Made by a program: the position numbers and the translations under genes. The notes beneath the pieces were generated by a model that was given only the letters and a program-made list of their open reading frames with translations, ran no database searches and was not told the DNA's origin. From Castellaniella caeni NBRC 101664 (GTDB lineage: Bacteria > Pseudomonadota > Gammaproteobacteria > Burkholderiales > Burkholderiaceae_B): a stretch of 64,000 nucleotides of DNA. Every line of letters starts with the position of its first letter. The first letter of the stretch is position 1. Shown in pieces: positions 42,782 to 51,609 of this stretch. The DNA is taken from NCBI RefSeq assembly GCF_001592225.1, contig NZ_BCWN01000005.1:62001-126000 (forward strand), read 5' to 3'.

Positions 42782-44013
42782 ACGACGGCTGGCGCGTCTA
42801 TGGGCGCCGACGGGTGGCTCCGTTGCTGGTGCTGGGGTTTGCCAGCGGCTTGCCGCTGGCGCTCACCTCGGGCACCTTGCAGGCCTGGGCCACGGTCGAG
42901 CAAGTCTCGCTGCAAAGCATCGGCTTTCTCACGCTGGCGGGCACCGCCTATACGCTCAAGTTCCTGTGGGCGCCGCTCATCGACCGCTTCACGCCCCCGC
43001 TGCTGGGGCGCCGCCGCGGCTGGATGCTGCTCACCCAATTGCTGCTGGCGTTGTCCATCGCCGCCATGGGGCTGTTTTCACCGGGCACGCAGCTGCAGAC
43101 CCTGGCCTTGCTGGCCGTTTGGGTGGCTTTCCTGTCGGCCACCCAGGACATCGCGTTCGACGCCTACAGCACCGATGTGCTGCGCCATGAAGAACGCGCC
43201 GCCGGGGCCGCCCTGAAAGTGATGGGCTACCGTCTGGCGATGGTGGTGTCGGGCGGGCTCGCGCTCATCATCGCCGACCAGTGGCTGGGCTGGGGAGGCA
43301 TGTACCTGCTGATGGGCGGGCTCATGGCCCTGGCGGCGCTGGCCACCTTCTGGGCCCCCGAGCCCGAACACAGCGTGCAGGCGCCGCGCAGCCTGCAGCT
43401 GGCCGTGGTCGAGCCGCTCAAAGAATTCTTTGGCCGACCCGGTGCCTGGACGATTCTGCTGCTGATCGTGCTCTACAAGCTGGGAGACGCCTTTGCCGGG
43501 GCGCTGTCCACCACATTTTTGCTGCGCGGGGCGGGCTTTGACGTGACCGAGGTCGGCATGGTCAACAAGGTGTTCGGCTTGGTGGCCACGATCCTTGGCG
43601 CGCTGGCGGGCGGCGGCCTGATGACGCGCCTGGGCTTGTATCGCGCCCTGATGCTGTTTGGCGTCTGCCAGGCGGTTTCCAACCTGGGCTACTGGATGCT
43701 GGCGGTCACGCCGCCCCATCTGGCTTCGATGGCGGCGGTGGTCGCCGTCGAAAACCTCTGCGGCGGGCTGGGGACGGCCGCCTTCGTGGCGCTGTTGATG
43801 GCCTTGTGCCGCCAGCAGTTTTCCGCCACGCAGTTCGCGCTGCTGTCGGCGCTGTCGGCGGTGGGGCGAACCTACCTGGCCGGGCCGCTCACCCCGGTCT
43901 TGGTCGAGCATTTCGACTGGTCGGTGTTTTTCCTCATGACGGTGCTGATTGCCCTGCCGGGCCTGGTGCTGCTGTGGCTCAAGCGCGGCCTCATCCGCGC
44001 GCTGGACGTATAG
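42778..44013 (+). CDS. ampG: AmpG-family muropeptide permease
   Basis: Major-facilitator permease of 411 residues and about twelve membrane segments that imports anhydro-muropeptides for cell-wall recycling. Signature parts are VLGFASGLPLALTSGTLQAW, FLWAPLIDRF, LGRRRGWMLLTQ, SATQDIAFDAYSTDVL and GMVNKVFGLVATILGALAGG. It starts at a GTG overlapping the metW stop (GTGA). Placement behind metXW is unexpected functionally, but the overlap points to cotranscription under the same riboswitch. Confidence 0.88.
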   Translation: MNDGWRVYGRRRVAPLLVLGFASGLPLALTSGTLQAWATVEQVSLQSIGFLTLAGTAYTLKFLWAPLIDRFTPPLLGRRRGWMLLTQLLLALSIAAMGLFSPGTQLQTLALLAVWVAFLSATQDIAFDAYSTDVLRHEERAAGAALKVMGYRLAMVVSGGLALIIADQWLGWGGMYLLMGGLMALAALATFWAPEPEHSVQAPRSLQLAVVEPLKEFFGRPGAWTILLLIVLYKLGDAFAGALSTTFLLRGAGFDVTEVGMVNKVFGLVATILGALAGGGLMTRLGLYRALMLFGVCQAVSNLGYWMLAVTPPHLASMAAVVAVENLCGGLGTAAFVALLMALCRQQFSATQFALLSALSAVGRTYLAGPLTPVLVEHFDWSVFFLMTVLIALPGLVLLWLKRGLIRALDV

Positions 44014-44066
44014 CAATCCCGGCGCAAAGCCGCCGCGTCCGCTTGTCGCCAGCGTATTCAGAGGTT

Positions 44067-44097
44067 CCATAGGGCCTATGGCAATCGCGTGATTGCC
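44067..44097 (+). promoter_or_regulatory. adjacent palindrome and hairpin upstream of the YfeH-like gene
   Basis: CCATAGGGCCTATGG (44067-44081) is a 15-bp palindrome. It abuts the hairpin GGCAATC-GCGT-GATTGCC (44080-44097). These could terminate ampG transcripts or form an operator for the next gene. Confidence 0.4.
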
Positions 44098-44177
44098 GGC
44101 ATTCCCCCGAGTGCGCTATGGTTTAGGGCTGCCCGGCGGGGCGTCTGCCGCGCCTGGAAACATAAGGTTTTGCGTTC

Positions 44178-45203
44178 ATGATCTCCAAGTTGCGTTTGTT
44201 GCTCGACCGTTTCACCCTGATCCTGGTTGCCGTGGTGGCGGCGGCGACGCTGCTGCCCGCGCATGGCGTCGGGGCTGTTTTCTTCAAGAACCTGACGACG
44301 GCGGCCATTGCACTGCTGTTCTTCCTGCATGGCGCCAAGCTGTCGCGCGAGGCGATCATCGCCGGGGCTACGCACTGGCGCCTGCACGGGGTCATCTTCA
44401 TCTGGACGTTTGTCATCTTCCCCCTCATTGGCTGGGCGCTGCGGCCTGTCCTGGTGCCGCTGCTGGGCGAGCACCTGTACGTGGGGGTGATGTATCTGTG
44501 CGTGCTGCCGGGCACCGTGCAGTCCGCCATTGCTTTTACCTCGATCGGGCGGGGCAATGTGCCTGCCGCCGTGTGTGCCGCCTCGGCGTCCAGCATCATC
44601 GGCATCGTCGTCACGCCCCTGCTGCTGCAGCTCCTGCTGGAGACCGACACGTCCGCGCTCGACAGCAGTTCGCTGCTGCAATCCATCGTGCACATTGGCG
44701 AGCAGATTTTCCTGCCCTTCGTGGCGGGCCACCTGATGCGTCCCCTCGTCGGGCGCTGGATGGACGGCCACCGCACCCTGGTGCGGGCCGTGGATCAAAG
44801 CTCGATTCTGTTGGTGGTGTACACGGCGTTCAGCGAGTCGGTGATCGCCGGGCTCTGGAACCAGGTGGATCCCCTGTCGCTGGGCCTGCTCGTCGTCACC
44901 TGCTGCGTGCTGTTGGCGATCGTGCTGGTGCTCAACACCTGGTCTACCCGCAAGCTGGGCTTTTCACGGGCCGACGAGGTGACCATCGTATTCTGCGGCT
45001 CGAAAAAGAGCATGGCCACCGGCGTGCCGATGGCTGGCGTGCTGTTCAGCGCCGGGGCCATCGGGCCGGTGCTCTTGCCGCTGATGATCTTTCACCAGAT
45101 TCAGTTGATGGTGTGCGCGGTACTGGCGCAAAACTACCAGCGCCATGCGCCGCCCGAGCCCGGGCATCGGCATGCCCATGAAAAAGGCCGCCTTCCTGCT
45201 TGA
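44178..45203 (+). CDS. bile acid:sodium symporter-like transporter (YfeH family)
   Basis: Inner-membrane protein of 341 residues with about nine or ten hydrophobic segments, matching the YfeH/SBF-like family. Conserved parts are FFLHGAKLSREAI, YVGVMYLCVLPGTVQSAIAFTSIGRGN, FLPFVAGHLMRP and VFCGSKKSMATGVPMAG. Substrate is unknown in most bacteria. A terminator overlaps the final codons, where the charged tail HRHAHEKGRLPA is encoded, so the C-terminus is constrained by the RNA hairpin. Confidence 0.85.
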   Translation: MISKLRLLLDRFTLILVAVVAAATLLPAHGVGAVFFKNLTTAAIALLFFLHGAKLSREAIIAGATHWRLHGVIFIWTFVIFPLIGWALRPVLVPLLGEHLYVGVMYLCVLPGTVQSAIAFTSIGRGNVPAAVCAASASSIIGIVVTPLLLQLLLETDTSALDSSSLLQSIVHIGEQIFLPFVAGHLMRPLVGRWMDGHRTLVRAVDQSSILLVVYTAFSESVIAGLWNQVDPLSLGLLVVTCCVLLAIVLVLNTWSTRKLGFSRADEVTIVFCGSKKSMATGVPMAGVLFSAGAIGPVLLPLMIFHQIQLMVCAVLAQNYQRHAPPEPGHRHAHEKGRLPA

Positions 45204-45213
45204 AAGCGGCCTT
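45184..45213 (+). terminator. terminator overlapping the YfeH-like stop codon
   Basis: AAGGCCGC (45184-45191) and GCGGCCTT (45206-45213) followed by GTTGCTTCTT. The loop contains the TGA stop codon. Confidence 0.6.
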
Positions 45214-45288
45214 GTTGCTTCTTGCCGACGAGGACGTCGGCGCAAGCCTGCCTGACACGTGCCGACTGCGCCATTTGGGCGCGCCGTT

Positions 45289-45492
45289 TTATGCCGTGGT
45301 ATGCAGCTGCGTGCCCACCATGCCGCTGGTGGCCAGCTGAGGCACGCTGGGCACCGAGTTGACCAGGCTGAGGATGGTGTTGGATTGGCCATCCAGCACC
45401 TTGCGCAGCAGCGTGTTTTGACCTTCTTGCATTTGCGCGTAGTTTTGCAGACCCGTGGCGGCGCCAACCAGGCTTTCAACGGAATCGGACAT
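45289..45492 (-). CDS. YjfB-type putative motility protein (67 aa)
   Basis: 67-residue protein with the YjfB pattern: a short N-terminal helix (MSDSVESLVGAATGLQNYAQMQEGQNTLLRKVLDGQSNTILSLVNSVP) and a tail ending in HTTA, as in family members that end near VNTTA. GGAG lies a few bases before the ATG and a good promoter is upstream. No flagellar genes are nearby; the motility link is from the family name only. Confidence 0.7.
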   Translation of the reverse strand: MSDSVESLVGAATGLQNYAQMQEGQNTLLRKVLDGQSNTILSLVNSVPSVPQLATSGMVGTQLHTTA

Positions 45493-45551
45493 GTGGGCTC
45501 CGGTGTGGTGAATGGATGTCAGTATGACGATATTGTTTGATTGTAGGACAA

Positions 45552-45580
45552 ATCATGTCTTGTGCGCATGAAAGTGTCAA
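45552..45580 (-). promoter_or_regulatory. sigma-70 promoter of the YjfB-like gene
   Basis: On the minus strand TTGACA (45575-45580), 17-bp spacer, CATGAT (45552-45557), about 60 bp before the start codon. Confidence 0.65.
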
Positions 45581-45621
45581 TGCCGCCCGCCGTTTGTGCT
45601 GCGGGTTCTGGTTCTGTTGCT

Positions 45622-46422
45622 CTATCGCGGCCCGGCGTATTCGTAGTCGATCGTCAGTGGCGCGTGGTCGCTGAAGCGCTCGTCTTTGTAGATGGCGGCG
45701 GCGCGGGCCAGGGCGGCGATGCCGGGGGTGGCCACGTGGTAGTCGATGCGCCAGCCGACGTTCTTCGCCCAGGCCTGCCCACGGTTGCTCCACCAGGTGT
45801 AGGCCTCGCCGGTGGTGTCGGGGTGCAGACGGCGGTAGACGTCCACCCAGCCGTGTTCGTCGAATATCTTCGTCATCCAGGCGCGCTCTTCGGGCAAAAA
45901 GCCGCTGTTCTTCAGGTTGCCCTTCCAGTTTTTCAGGTCGATTTCGTGGTGTGCGATGTTCCAGTCGCCGCAGATGACGAACTCGCGGCCTGTTGCCTTG
46001 TGCTCTTGCATGAGCCCGTCGAGCCAGCTTTCGTAGTGATCCAGGAAGCGGTACTTGGCCGTCTGCCGTTCGTCGCCGCTCGACCCCGAGGGCAGGTAGG
46101 CGCTGATGACGGTCAGGCCCGGCCAGTCGGCTCGCAGGATGCGGCCTTCGGCGTCGAACTCGGGGCAGCCCATGCCGCTCGTGATCTGGTCGGCGGGGTG
46201 GCGCAGGTACAGCCCCACGCCGCTATAGCCCTTTTTCTCGGCGTGATGAAAGTGCCCGGTATAGCCGTCGGGATGGCGCATTTCGTCGCTCAGATCCGAA
46301 TCCTGGATTTTGATTTCCTGCATGCAGACGACATCGGGGGCTTGTGCCTTCAACCAGTCTGCCAGACCCTTGCGAAAGGCCGCGCGGATGCCATTGACGT
46401 TCAGTGAGGTAATGCGTAACAC
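45622..46422 (-). CDS. xth: exodeoxyribonuclease III / AP endonuclease
   Basis: DNA-repair nuclease of the EEP superfamily, 266 residues. Motifs: LNVNGIRAAFRKGL, CMQEIKIQ (metal Glu), GYSGVGLY, SAYLPSG, VICGDWNIAHHEIDL (Asp/Asn), ERAWM, WRIDYHV and the catalytic SDHAPL. The start is a GTG at 46422 with GGAG 8 bp upstream, giving the family opening LRITSLNVNG; the longer open frame above it is out of homology. Confidence 0.94.
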   Translation of the reverse strand: MLRITSLNVNGIRAAFRKGLADWLKAQAPDVVCMQEIKIQDSDLSDEMRHPDGYTGHFHHAEKKGYSGVGLYLRHPADQITSGMGCPEFDAEGRILRADWPGLTVISAYLPSGSSGDERQTAKYRFLDHYESWLDGLMQEHKATGREFVICGDWNIAHHEIDLKNWKGNLKNSGFLPEERAWMTKIFDEHGWVDVYRRLHPDTTGEAYTWWSNRGQAWAKNVGWRIDYHVATPGIAALARAAAIYKDERFSDHAPLTIDYEYAGPR

Positions 46423-46474
46423 GGTGACTCCAAGAGGTTCGGTGGGTGCTGGTCGGGCGCGGCCGATGCACGCG

Positions 46475-47338
46475 TCAGACAGCCAGGTCGAGCGGCAGAT
46501 CGGAGATGTCCTTGAGCCGCTTGCCCTCCACCATGATGGCGAGCAGCTCTGCGGCATCGTCCATGCCCAGGGTGGTGACGGCATCTTGCAGTTCGTGCAA
46601 CGCGAAGTGGTAGACGCAATCGATGTCGCCGGTGCCCAGGGCGATGGAAGCCAGACGGTTGGGTGTGGGTTCTGCCGTGACGACGGCAATGTGCGGCAGA
46701 TGCCCTTTGCGGTTGCGGATCAGGTTCAGCGCCTCTGAGCGCGAGTTTTGCGCGCGGTCGCTGCGAATCGTCCATTTGCAGGAAATGCTGGCGTGCAGCA
46801 ACGGCTTGCCGCCGCTGCGCGCCCGCAAGCTGGCATGGCGTGCCGTGCTGTCATCCACCAGCATATAGGGCGTGTTGATCCGGTTGTCGGGCTCGGGGCT
46901 GCGAACGACGACGATGTCGGGGGTAATGGTGTAGTCGCTGCCCAGCGCAGCAGCGAGCTCCGCGTCCGCCTTGGCCGCCCGGTCGAGAGCGACCAGGTGG
47001 GCATATTGTTCATAGCGGGCGATCTCCAGGCGGTTGCGCCCGGATACTTGGTGGATGTCCCAGGTGCCTGGGCGCAAGTGCCCCAGGAGAGGGAAAGTGT
47101 CTTGTACGAAGCGGGCGCAAATGCTTTCGAATTGATCCCCGGCGGTCTGCCCCGCGCTGCGTTCGCCAATGGTTTCGGCCTTGAGCCGTTCGGCAATGCC
47201 CAGGGCGATGGCTTTGCTGGCCTTGCTGCTGCTGTCGGCGTTGCTGACGACCCCCATTTGATTGATGGTCAGGATGGAGTCCAGCAGCCGACTGTGAAAA
47301 GCCTGGCGCGCGGTCAGGAAGTGGGCTCTGTCTGACAT
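46475..47338 (-). CDS. NgoMIV-family type II restriction endonuclease
   Basis: 287-residue endonuclease of the NgoMIV family, which cuts GCCGGC. The active-site residues fall almost exactly where NgoMIV has them: Glu71 (in GDQFESICARF), Asp141 (ITPDIVVV) and Ser186-x-Lys188 (ISCKWTIRSD). The KGHLPHIAVVTAEPTPNRLASIALGTGDIDCVYHFAL stretch is also characteristic. Its ATG overlaps the methyltransferase stop by one base, so methylation enzyme and endonuclease are translated from one message, methyltransferase first. Recognition sequence is inferred. Confidence 0.85.
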   Translation of the reverse strand: MSDRAHFLTARQAFHSRLLDSILTINQMGVVSNADSSSKASKAIALGIAERLKAETIGERSAGQTAGDQFESICARFVQDTFPLLGHLRPGTWDIHQVSGRNRLEIARYEQYAHLVALDRAAKADAELAAALGSDYTITPDIVVVRSPEPDNRINTPYMLVDDSTARHASLRARSGGKPLLHASISCKWTIRSDRAQNSRSEALNLIRNRKGHLPHIAVVTAEPTPNRLASIALGTGDIDCVYHFALHELQDAVTTLGMDDAAELLAIMVEGKRLKDISDLPLDLAV

Positions 47339-48309
47339 CAGGCCACCTTGAAGATGCGCTTTGCCGCCAGTGCCGTCGCGATTTGCCGGGCGACCGCCGT
47401 CGCCACCGGCGGGGGGAAGGCATTGCCGATCTGGCGGTAGGCTGCCGTCTTGCGCCCGAAAATCTGCCAGTCATCCGGAAAGCCCTGGATGCGGGCCGTC
47501 ATGCGGGGCGTCAGGCGCGGCATGCCGACGAAGTCCGGCGGGGGGGCCTCGTCCCACAAACCCATGCCATCGACGCCCAGCGCCGCCCAGGCGCGCTTGG
47601 CACGCGTGGGGCCGAGATCAGGGCCACCGTGCTTTTTCGAGCCGCCCACCAGCGTAGGGGCGATCGCGGCCGCTTGTTCGCGCCAGCGGTCGGCGCCCCG
47701 CCAGCCGCGTGCCGCCATCAGATCGTGCAGTAGCGCACCCACGGTAGGTGGTTCGGTGCCCAGCGGGTCGGGCCAGTGGAAGTGGTCGGCCAGGTCTTTG
47801 CGGATGCCCACGAAAATGACGCGTGGCCGCAGTTGCGAGACGCCGTAGTCAGAGGCGTTGTGCAGGCGCCAGCCGGGGACGTAGCCCAGCTTTTTGAGCT
47901 GCTTTTCAACCTTTTCCCGGTAATCCACGAAGACCGCGTCAAGCAGGCCCCGCACGTTTTCGAGCATGACGGCCTGGGGGCGGATTTCGTCGACCAGCCG
48001 GACAGCTTCTGGAAACAGGTCACGTTCGTCTTCCGCCCCCAACTGCTTGCCGGCCTTGGAGAAGGGGGGGCAGGGGACGCCGCCTGCGACCAGATCGACG
48101 CCCTTGTAGGCGCGCCCATCAAATGCCTTGACATCGCCTTCGATGACGTTCCAGTCGGGGCGGTTGAGCCGCAGGGTTTTGCAGGCGGGGGGTTCGATCT
48201 CGACCAGTGCCGAGTGACCGAACCCGCCACGTTCAAGCCCCAACGCCTGTCCGCCCGCGCCGGCGCAGATCTCGATGGACGTGAATCGGGTGGCGGGGGC
48301 GTGGTTCAT
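47338..48309 (-). CDS. DNA (cytosine-5) methyltransferase of the NgoMIV-like system
   Basis: C5 methyltransferase, 323 residues. Motif I FTSIEICAGAGGQALGLE, motif IV VAGGVPCPPFSKAGKQLG with catalytic Cys80, motif VI ENVRGLL, motif VIII QLRPRVIFVGIR, and the C-terminal motifs IX/X (MTARIQGFPDDWQIFG, QIGNAFPPPVA). It would protect the sites cut by the endonuclease encoded immediately downstream. The ATG at 48309 begins 10 residues before motif I; the upstream extension is unsupported. No vsr repair gene or controller protein is adjacent. Confidence 0.93.
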   Translation of the reverse strand: MNHAPATRFTSIEICAGAGGQALGLERGGFGHSALVEIEPPACKTLRLNRPDWNVIEGDVKAFDGRAYKGVDLVAGGVPCPPFSKAGKQLGAEDERDLFPEAVRLVDEIRPQAVMLENVRGLLDAVFVDYREKVEKQLKKLGYVPGWRLHNASDYGVSQLRPRVIFVGIRKDLADHFHWPDPLGTEPPTVGALLHDLMAARGWRGADRWREQAAAIAPTLVGGSKKHGGPDLGPTRAKRAWAALGVDGMGLWDEAPPPDFVGMPRLTPRMTARIQGFPDDWQIFGRKTAAYRQIGNAFPPPVATAVARQIATALAAKRIFKVA

Positions 48310-48428
48310 GGTCTGTGGTCTTGCTGTCAGGCTGGGCGGGTAGTGAGTGTGCCAACAGCACACCAGGGACGGCGGCGCTTGGCGTGCGGCCCGCTGTCAT
48401 GATACGCGATCCCGGGGGTGGGGCGGCA

Positions 48429-49226
48429 TCAGCCAAATTTGAAACTGGAGATGGTGAGCCCGCCCGAGCCTTCGGTTTCGTGGTGGAAACAGGTGGCGGT
48501 GTCGCCGCCGGCGGCCCCGGCGGCAATGAACAGGGGCACCAGGTGATCTTCCATGGGGTGCGCCGCGCGGGATGCCGGGGCGTCTTCCCAGTATTTCAGG
48601 CGCCGCTGGCGTTCGTCCGCGGCGGTGCCGACCAGGGTTTCCTGCAGCCAGGCGTCGAACTGCGCCGATGGGGCGCGGCCTGCCGGGCCGAACATCCGCA
48701 GGTTGTGGTAGCTGAGGCCGCTGCCGATGATGAGGATGTTCTCGTCGCGCAGCGGCTGCAGCGCCGCGCCCAGCGCGTGGTGCCAGGCGGGGTCGAAACC
48801 GGCTTCGATGGAAAGCTGCACCATGGGCACCTGGGCCAGCGGATACATGACGAAGGCGGGCACGAAGGCGCCGTGGTCATAGCCGCGCCGGGTGTCTTCC
48901 GCCACCGGGATGCTTTTGGCGTCCAGCAGGGCCTGTACGCGGGCGGCCAGGCGCGGCGAGCCGGGGGCCGTGTAGTGGATGTCGTAGGTGTCGGCGGGAA
49001 AGCCGTGGTAGTCGTACACCATGCCGGGCTGTGGATGGCCGGATACCTTGACCTGGCCGCGCGTGATCCAGTGCGCCGAAATCATCAGGATGGCGCGCGG
49101 GGCTTGCGGCAGCGCGGCCGGGATGCCCTGCAGGGCGGCGCTCAGCGCGGCGTAATTGGTTTTGGCCGTCGGCATCCAGGGCCAGGGGCCGCCGCCATGG
49201 GAAACGAAATAAACAGGTTGGCGCAT
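48429..49226 (-). CDS. LigB-type extradiol dioxygenase (YgiD/DODA family)
   Basis: 265-residue class III extradiol dioxygenase-like protein similar to E. coli YgiD (4,5-DOPA dioxygenase). Likely metal ligands are the His in SHGGGPWPW, in YDHGAFVP and in HLVPLFIAAGAAG; ILMISAHW and LSYHNLRM are further family blocks. The start at 49226 (MRQPVYFVSHGGG) fits the family; upstream frame is not homologous. Physiological substrate unknown. It is divergent from pyrE. Confidence 0.88.
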   Translation of the reverse strand: MRQPVYFVSHGGGPWPWMPTAKTNYAALSAALQGIPAALPQAPRAILMISAHWITRGQVKVSGHPQPGMVYDYHGFPADTYDIHYTAPGSPRLAARVQALLDAKSIPVAEDTRRGYDHGAFVPAFVMYPLAQVPMVQLSIEAGFDPAWHHALGAALQPLRDENILIIGSGLSYHNLRMFGPAGRAPSAQFDAWLQETLVGTAADERQRRLKYWEDAPASRAAHPMEDHLVPLFIAAGAAGGDTATCFHHETEGSGGLTISSFKFG

Positions 49227-49457
49227 GTGGTGGGTCAAGAAGAAAAGTTGATCTGATGCTTGTGGAATGATAGACGGCTGTGTGCTGAAATGCACGGCGC
49301 CAGATAAGGGCAGGATGTCGGCCCTGGGGTCTGTGCGCGGGTGGGGCTCGCGGGACGCCGGAACGTCACTGCCGGGGGGCGGCCGTCGCCCTGGACGCTG
49401 GACGCGGGTACTGTCCGTGGATATGCCCGATAATGTCGGTTTTCCAGATTTCGAGAC

Positions 49458-50132
49458 ATGACCATGCCCGGCAGCCACGCCCAGTCCTTCGTCCGTTTCG
49501 CCCTCGAACAGGGCGTCTTGCGGTTCGGCGAGTTCAAGACCAAGTCTGGCCGCCTGAGCCCTTACTTCTTCAACGCCGGTCTATTCAACGACGGTGCCAG
49601 CGTGGGCCGCCTGGGGCACTTCTACGCCCAGGCCCTGGTGGACGCCGGCCTGTCCTTCGACATGCTGTTTGGCCCGGCCTACAAGGGTATTCCCCTGGCC
49701 ACGGCCACCGCCGTGTCGCTCGCCGTCGAGCCCGCCCTGTCCGGCCGCCTGGTGCCCTTTGCCTTCAACCGCAAAGAAGCCAAGGATCACGGCGAGGGCG
49801 GCGTGCTGGTGGGGGCGCCGCTGCAGGGGCGCGTGGTCATCATCGATGATGTGATCACTGCGGGCACGTCGGTGCGCGAATCGGTGTCGCTGATTCGCGC
49901 CGCCGGGGCGCAGCCCGCCGCCGTGCTGATCGCGCTCGACCGCATGGAGCGCGCGGGTGCCGAAGGCGCGCTGTCCGCGCACTCGGCGGTGCAGGATGTC
50001 GAACAGACGTACGGCATTCCGGTCATCAGCATCGCATCGCTGACGGACATCATGGCGCTGCTGGCAGGCGACGCCGCCCTGGCCGACTATCGTGACGCCG
50101 TGGCGGCATACCGCGCCCGGTACGGGATCTGA
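49458..50132 (+). CDS. pyrE: orotate phosphoribosyltransferase
   Basis: Forms orotidine monophosphate from orotate and PRPP in pyrimidine synthesis. The 224 residues include [21 protein letters not shown], the PYKG-like [19 protein letters not shown] and the PRPP loop [18 protein letters not shown] second ATG two codons later is an alternative start. Monocistronic, convergent with gatB. Confidence 0.96.
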   Translation: MTMPGSHAQSFVRFALEQGVLRFGEFKTKSGRLSPYFFNAGLFNDGASVGRLGHFYAQALVDAGLSFDMLFGPAYKGIPLATATAVSLAVEPALSGRLVPFAFNRKEAKDHGEGGVLVGAPLQGRVVIIDDVITAGTSVRESVSLIRAAGAQPAAVLIALDRMERAGAEGALSAHSAVQDVEQTYGIPVISIASLTDIMALLAGDAALADYRDAVAAYRARYGI

Positions 50133-50151
50133 CGCGGTTGCCTGAGAACGA

Positions 50152-51609
50152 TCAGCCGTCCAGCTTTTGCTTGAGAACGGTGTTCACCTGTTGCGGGTTG
50201 GCTTTGCCGCGGGCCGCCTTCATCACCTGGCCCACCAGCGAATTGAACGCCTTCTGCTTGCCTGCCCGGTATTCTTCGACGATGGCCGGGTTGGCCGCCA
50301 GCACGGTGTCGATCATCGTTTCGATTGCCCCTGTGTCGCTGATCTGGCGCAGGCCCTTGGCCTCGATGATGGCGTCCGCATCGCCGCCGGATTCGCCCGC
50401 CCACATCGCCGCGAACACGTCGCGCGCGATCTTCGTCGAAATCGTGCCGTCCAGGATGCGGGCGATCAGCGCCGCCAGCTGCGCGGGCGACACGGGCGAG
50501 CGATCGATTTCCAGCCCGTCGCGGTTCAGGGCCGCCGACAGCTCGCCCAGAATCCAGTTGGCCGCCTGCTTGGCCTGATCGGCGGGCAAGGCGGCGGCTG
50601 CTTCCTCGAAGTAAGCCGCGACACCGCGATGCAGCGTCAGCTGCGCGGCGTCGTATGCCGACAAGCCCATGGCGGACTCGAAGCGTGCGCGCTTGGCCGC
50701 CGGTAGTTCGGGCATGGCCGCGCGCACCTGCTCGATCCATTCGGGCGACACCACGAGCGGTGGCAGGTCGGGGTCGGGGAAATACCGATAATCGTCCGAG
50801 TCTTCTTTGGTGCGCATGGCGCGGGTTTCGTCTTTGTCCGGGTCGTAGAGCCGCGTTTGCTGCACGACCTTGCCGCCATCTTCGATGAGCTCGATCTGGC
50901 GCCGGATTTCGTACTGAATGGCGCGTTCCATGAAGCGGAAAGAGTTGAGGTTCTTGATCTCGCAGCGCGTGCCGAATTCGGCCTGGCCGCGCGGGCGCAC
51001 CGACACGTTGGCGTCGCAGCGGAAAGAACCTTCTTGCATGTTGCCGTCGCAGATGCCCAGCCAGACCACCAGGCCGTGCAGCGTGCGGGCGTAGGCCACC
51101 GCCTCGGCGGCCGAGCGCATTTCGGGCTCGGTGACGATTTCGAGCAGCGGCGTGCCTGCGCGGTTGAGGTCGATGCCGCTGGACGATTCGCCGTGCGGCC
51201 CGGTGTAGTGCTCGTGCAGCGACTTGCCCGCGTCTTCTTCCAGGTGCGCGCGTGTGAGGTTGATGGTGTGTTCTTCCTCGCCCACGAAAAACGTCAGCTG
51301 GCCGCCCACCACGATGGGCAGTTCGAACTGGCTGATCTGGTAGTTTTTGGGCAGATCGGGATAGAAGTAGTTTTTGCGCGCGAACACCGAGCGCTGGGCC
51401 ACGGTTGCGCCGATGGCCAGGCCGAACTGGATGGCGCGCTCGACGGCGCCTTTGTTCATCGCCGGCAGCGAGCCCGGCAGCGCCATGTCCACGGCATTGG
51501 CCTGCGTGTTGGGTTCGGCGCCGAAACGTGTGCTGCTGCGCGAAAAAATCTTTGACTGTGTAGACAGCTGGGCGTGGGTTTCCAGCCCGATGACGACTTC
51601 CCAATCCAT
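50152..51609 (-). CDS. gatB: Asp-tRNA(Asn)/Glu-tRNA(Gln) amidotransferase subunit B
   Basis: tRNA-binding and kinase-type subunit of GatCAB, which amidates misacylated Asp-tRNA(Asn) or Glu-tRNA(Gln). 485 residues: [91 protein letters not shown] and the C-terminal YqeY-like tail ([33 protein letters not shown]). The ATG at 51609 overlaps the gatA stop by one base. Order is gatC-gatA-gatB. Confidence 0.97.
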   Translation of the reverse strand: MDWEVVIGLETHAQLSTQSKIFSRSSTRFGAEPNTQANAVDMALPGSLPAMNKGAVERAIQFGLAIGATVAQRSVFARKNYFYPDLPKNYQISQFELPIVVGGQLTFFVGEEEHTINLTRAHLEEDAGKSLHEHYTGPHGESSSGIDLNRAGTPLLEIVTEPEMRSAAEAVAYARTLHGLVVWLGICDGNMQEGSFRCDANVSVRPRGQAEFGTRCEIKNLNSFRFMERAIQYEIRRQIELIEDGGKVVQQTRLYDPDKDETRAMRTKEDSDDYRYFPDPDLPPLVVSPEWIEQVRAAMPELPAAKRARFESAMGLSAYDAAQLTLHRGVAAYFEEAAAALPADQAKQAANWILGELSAALNRDGLEIDRSPVSPAQLAALIARILDGTISTKIARDVFAAMWAGESGGDADAIIEAKGLRQISDTGAIETMIDTVLAANPAIVEEYRAGKQKAFNSLVGQVMKAARGKANPQQVNTVLKQKLDG

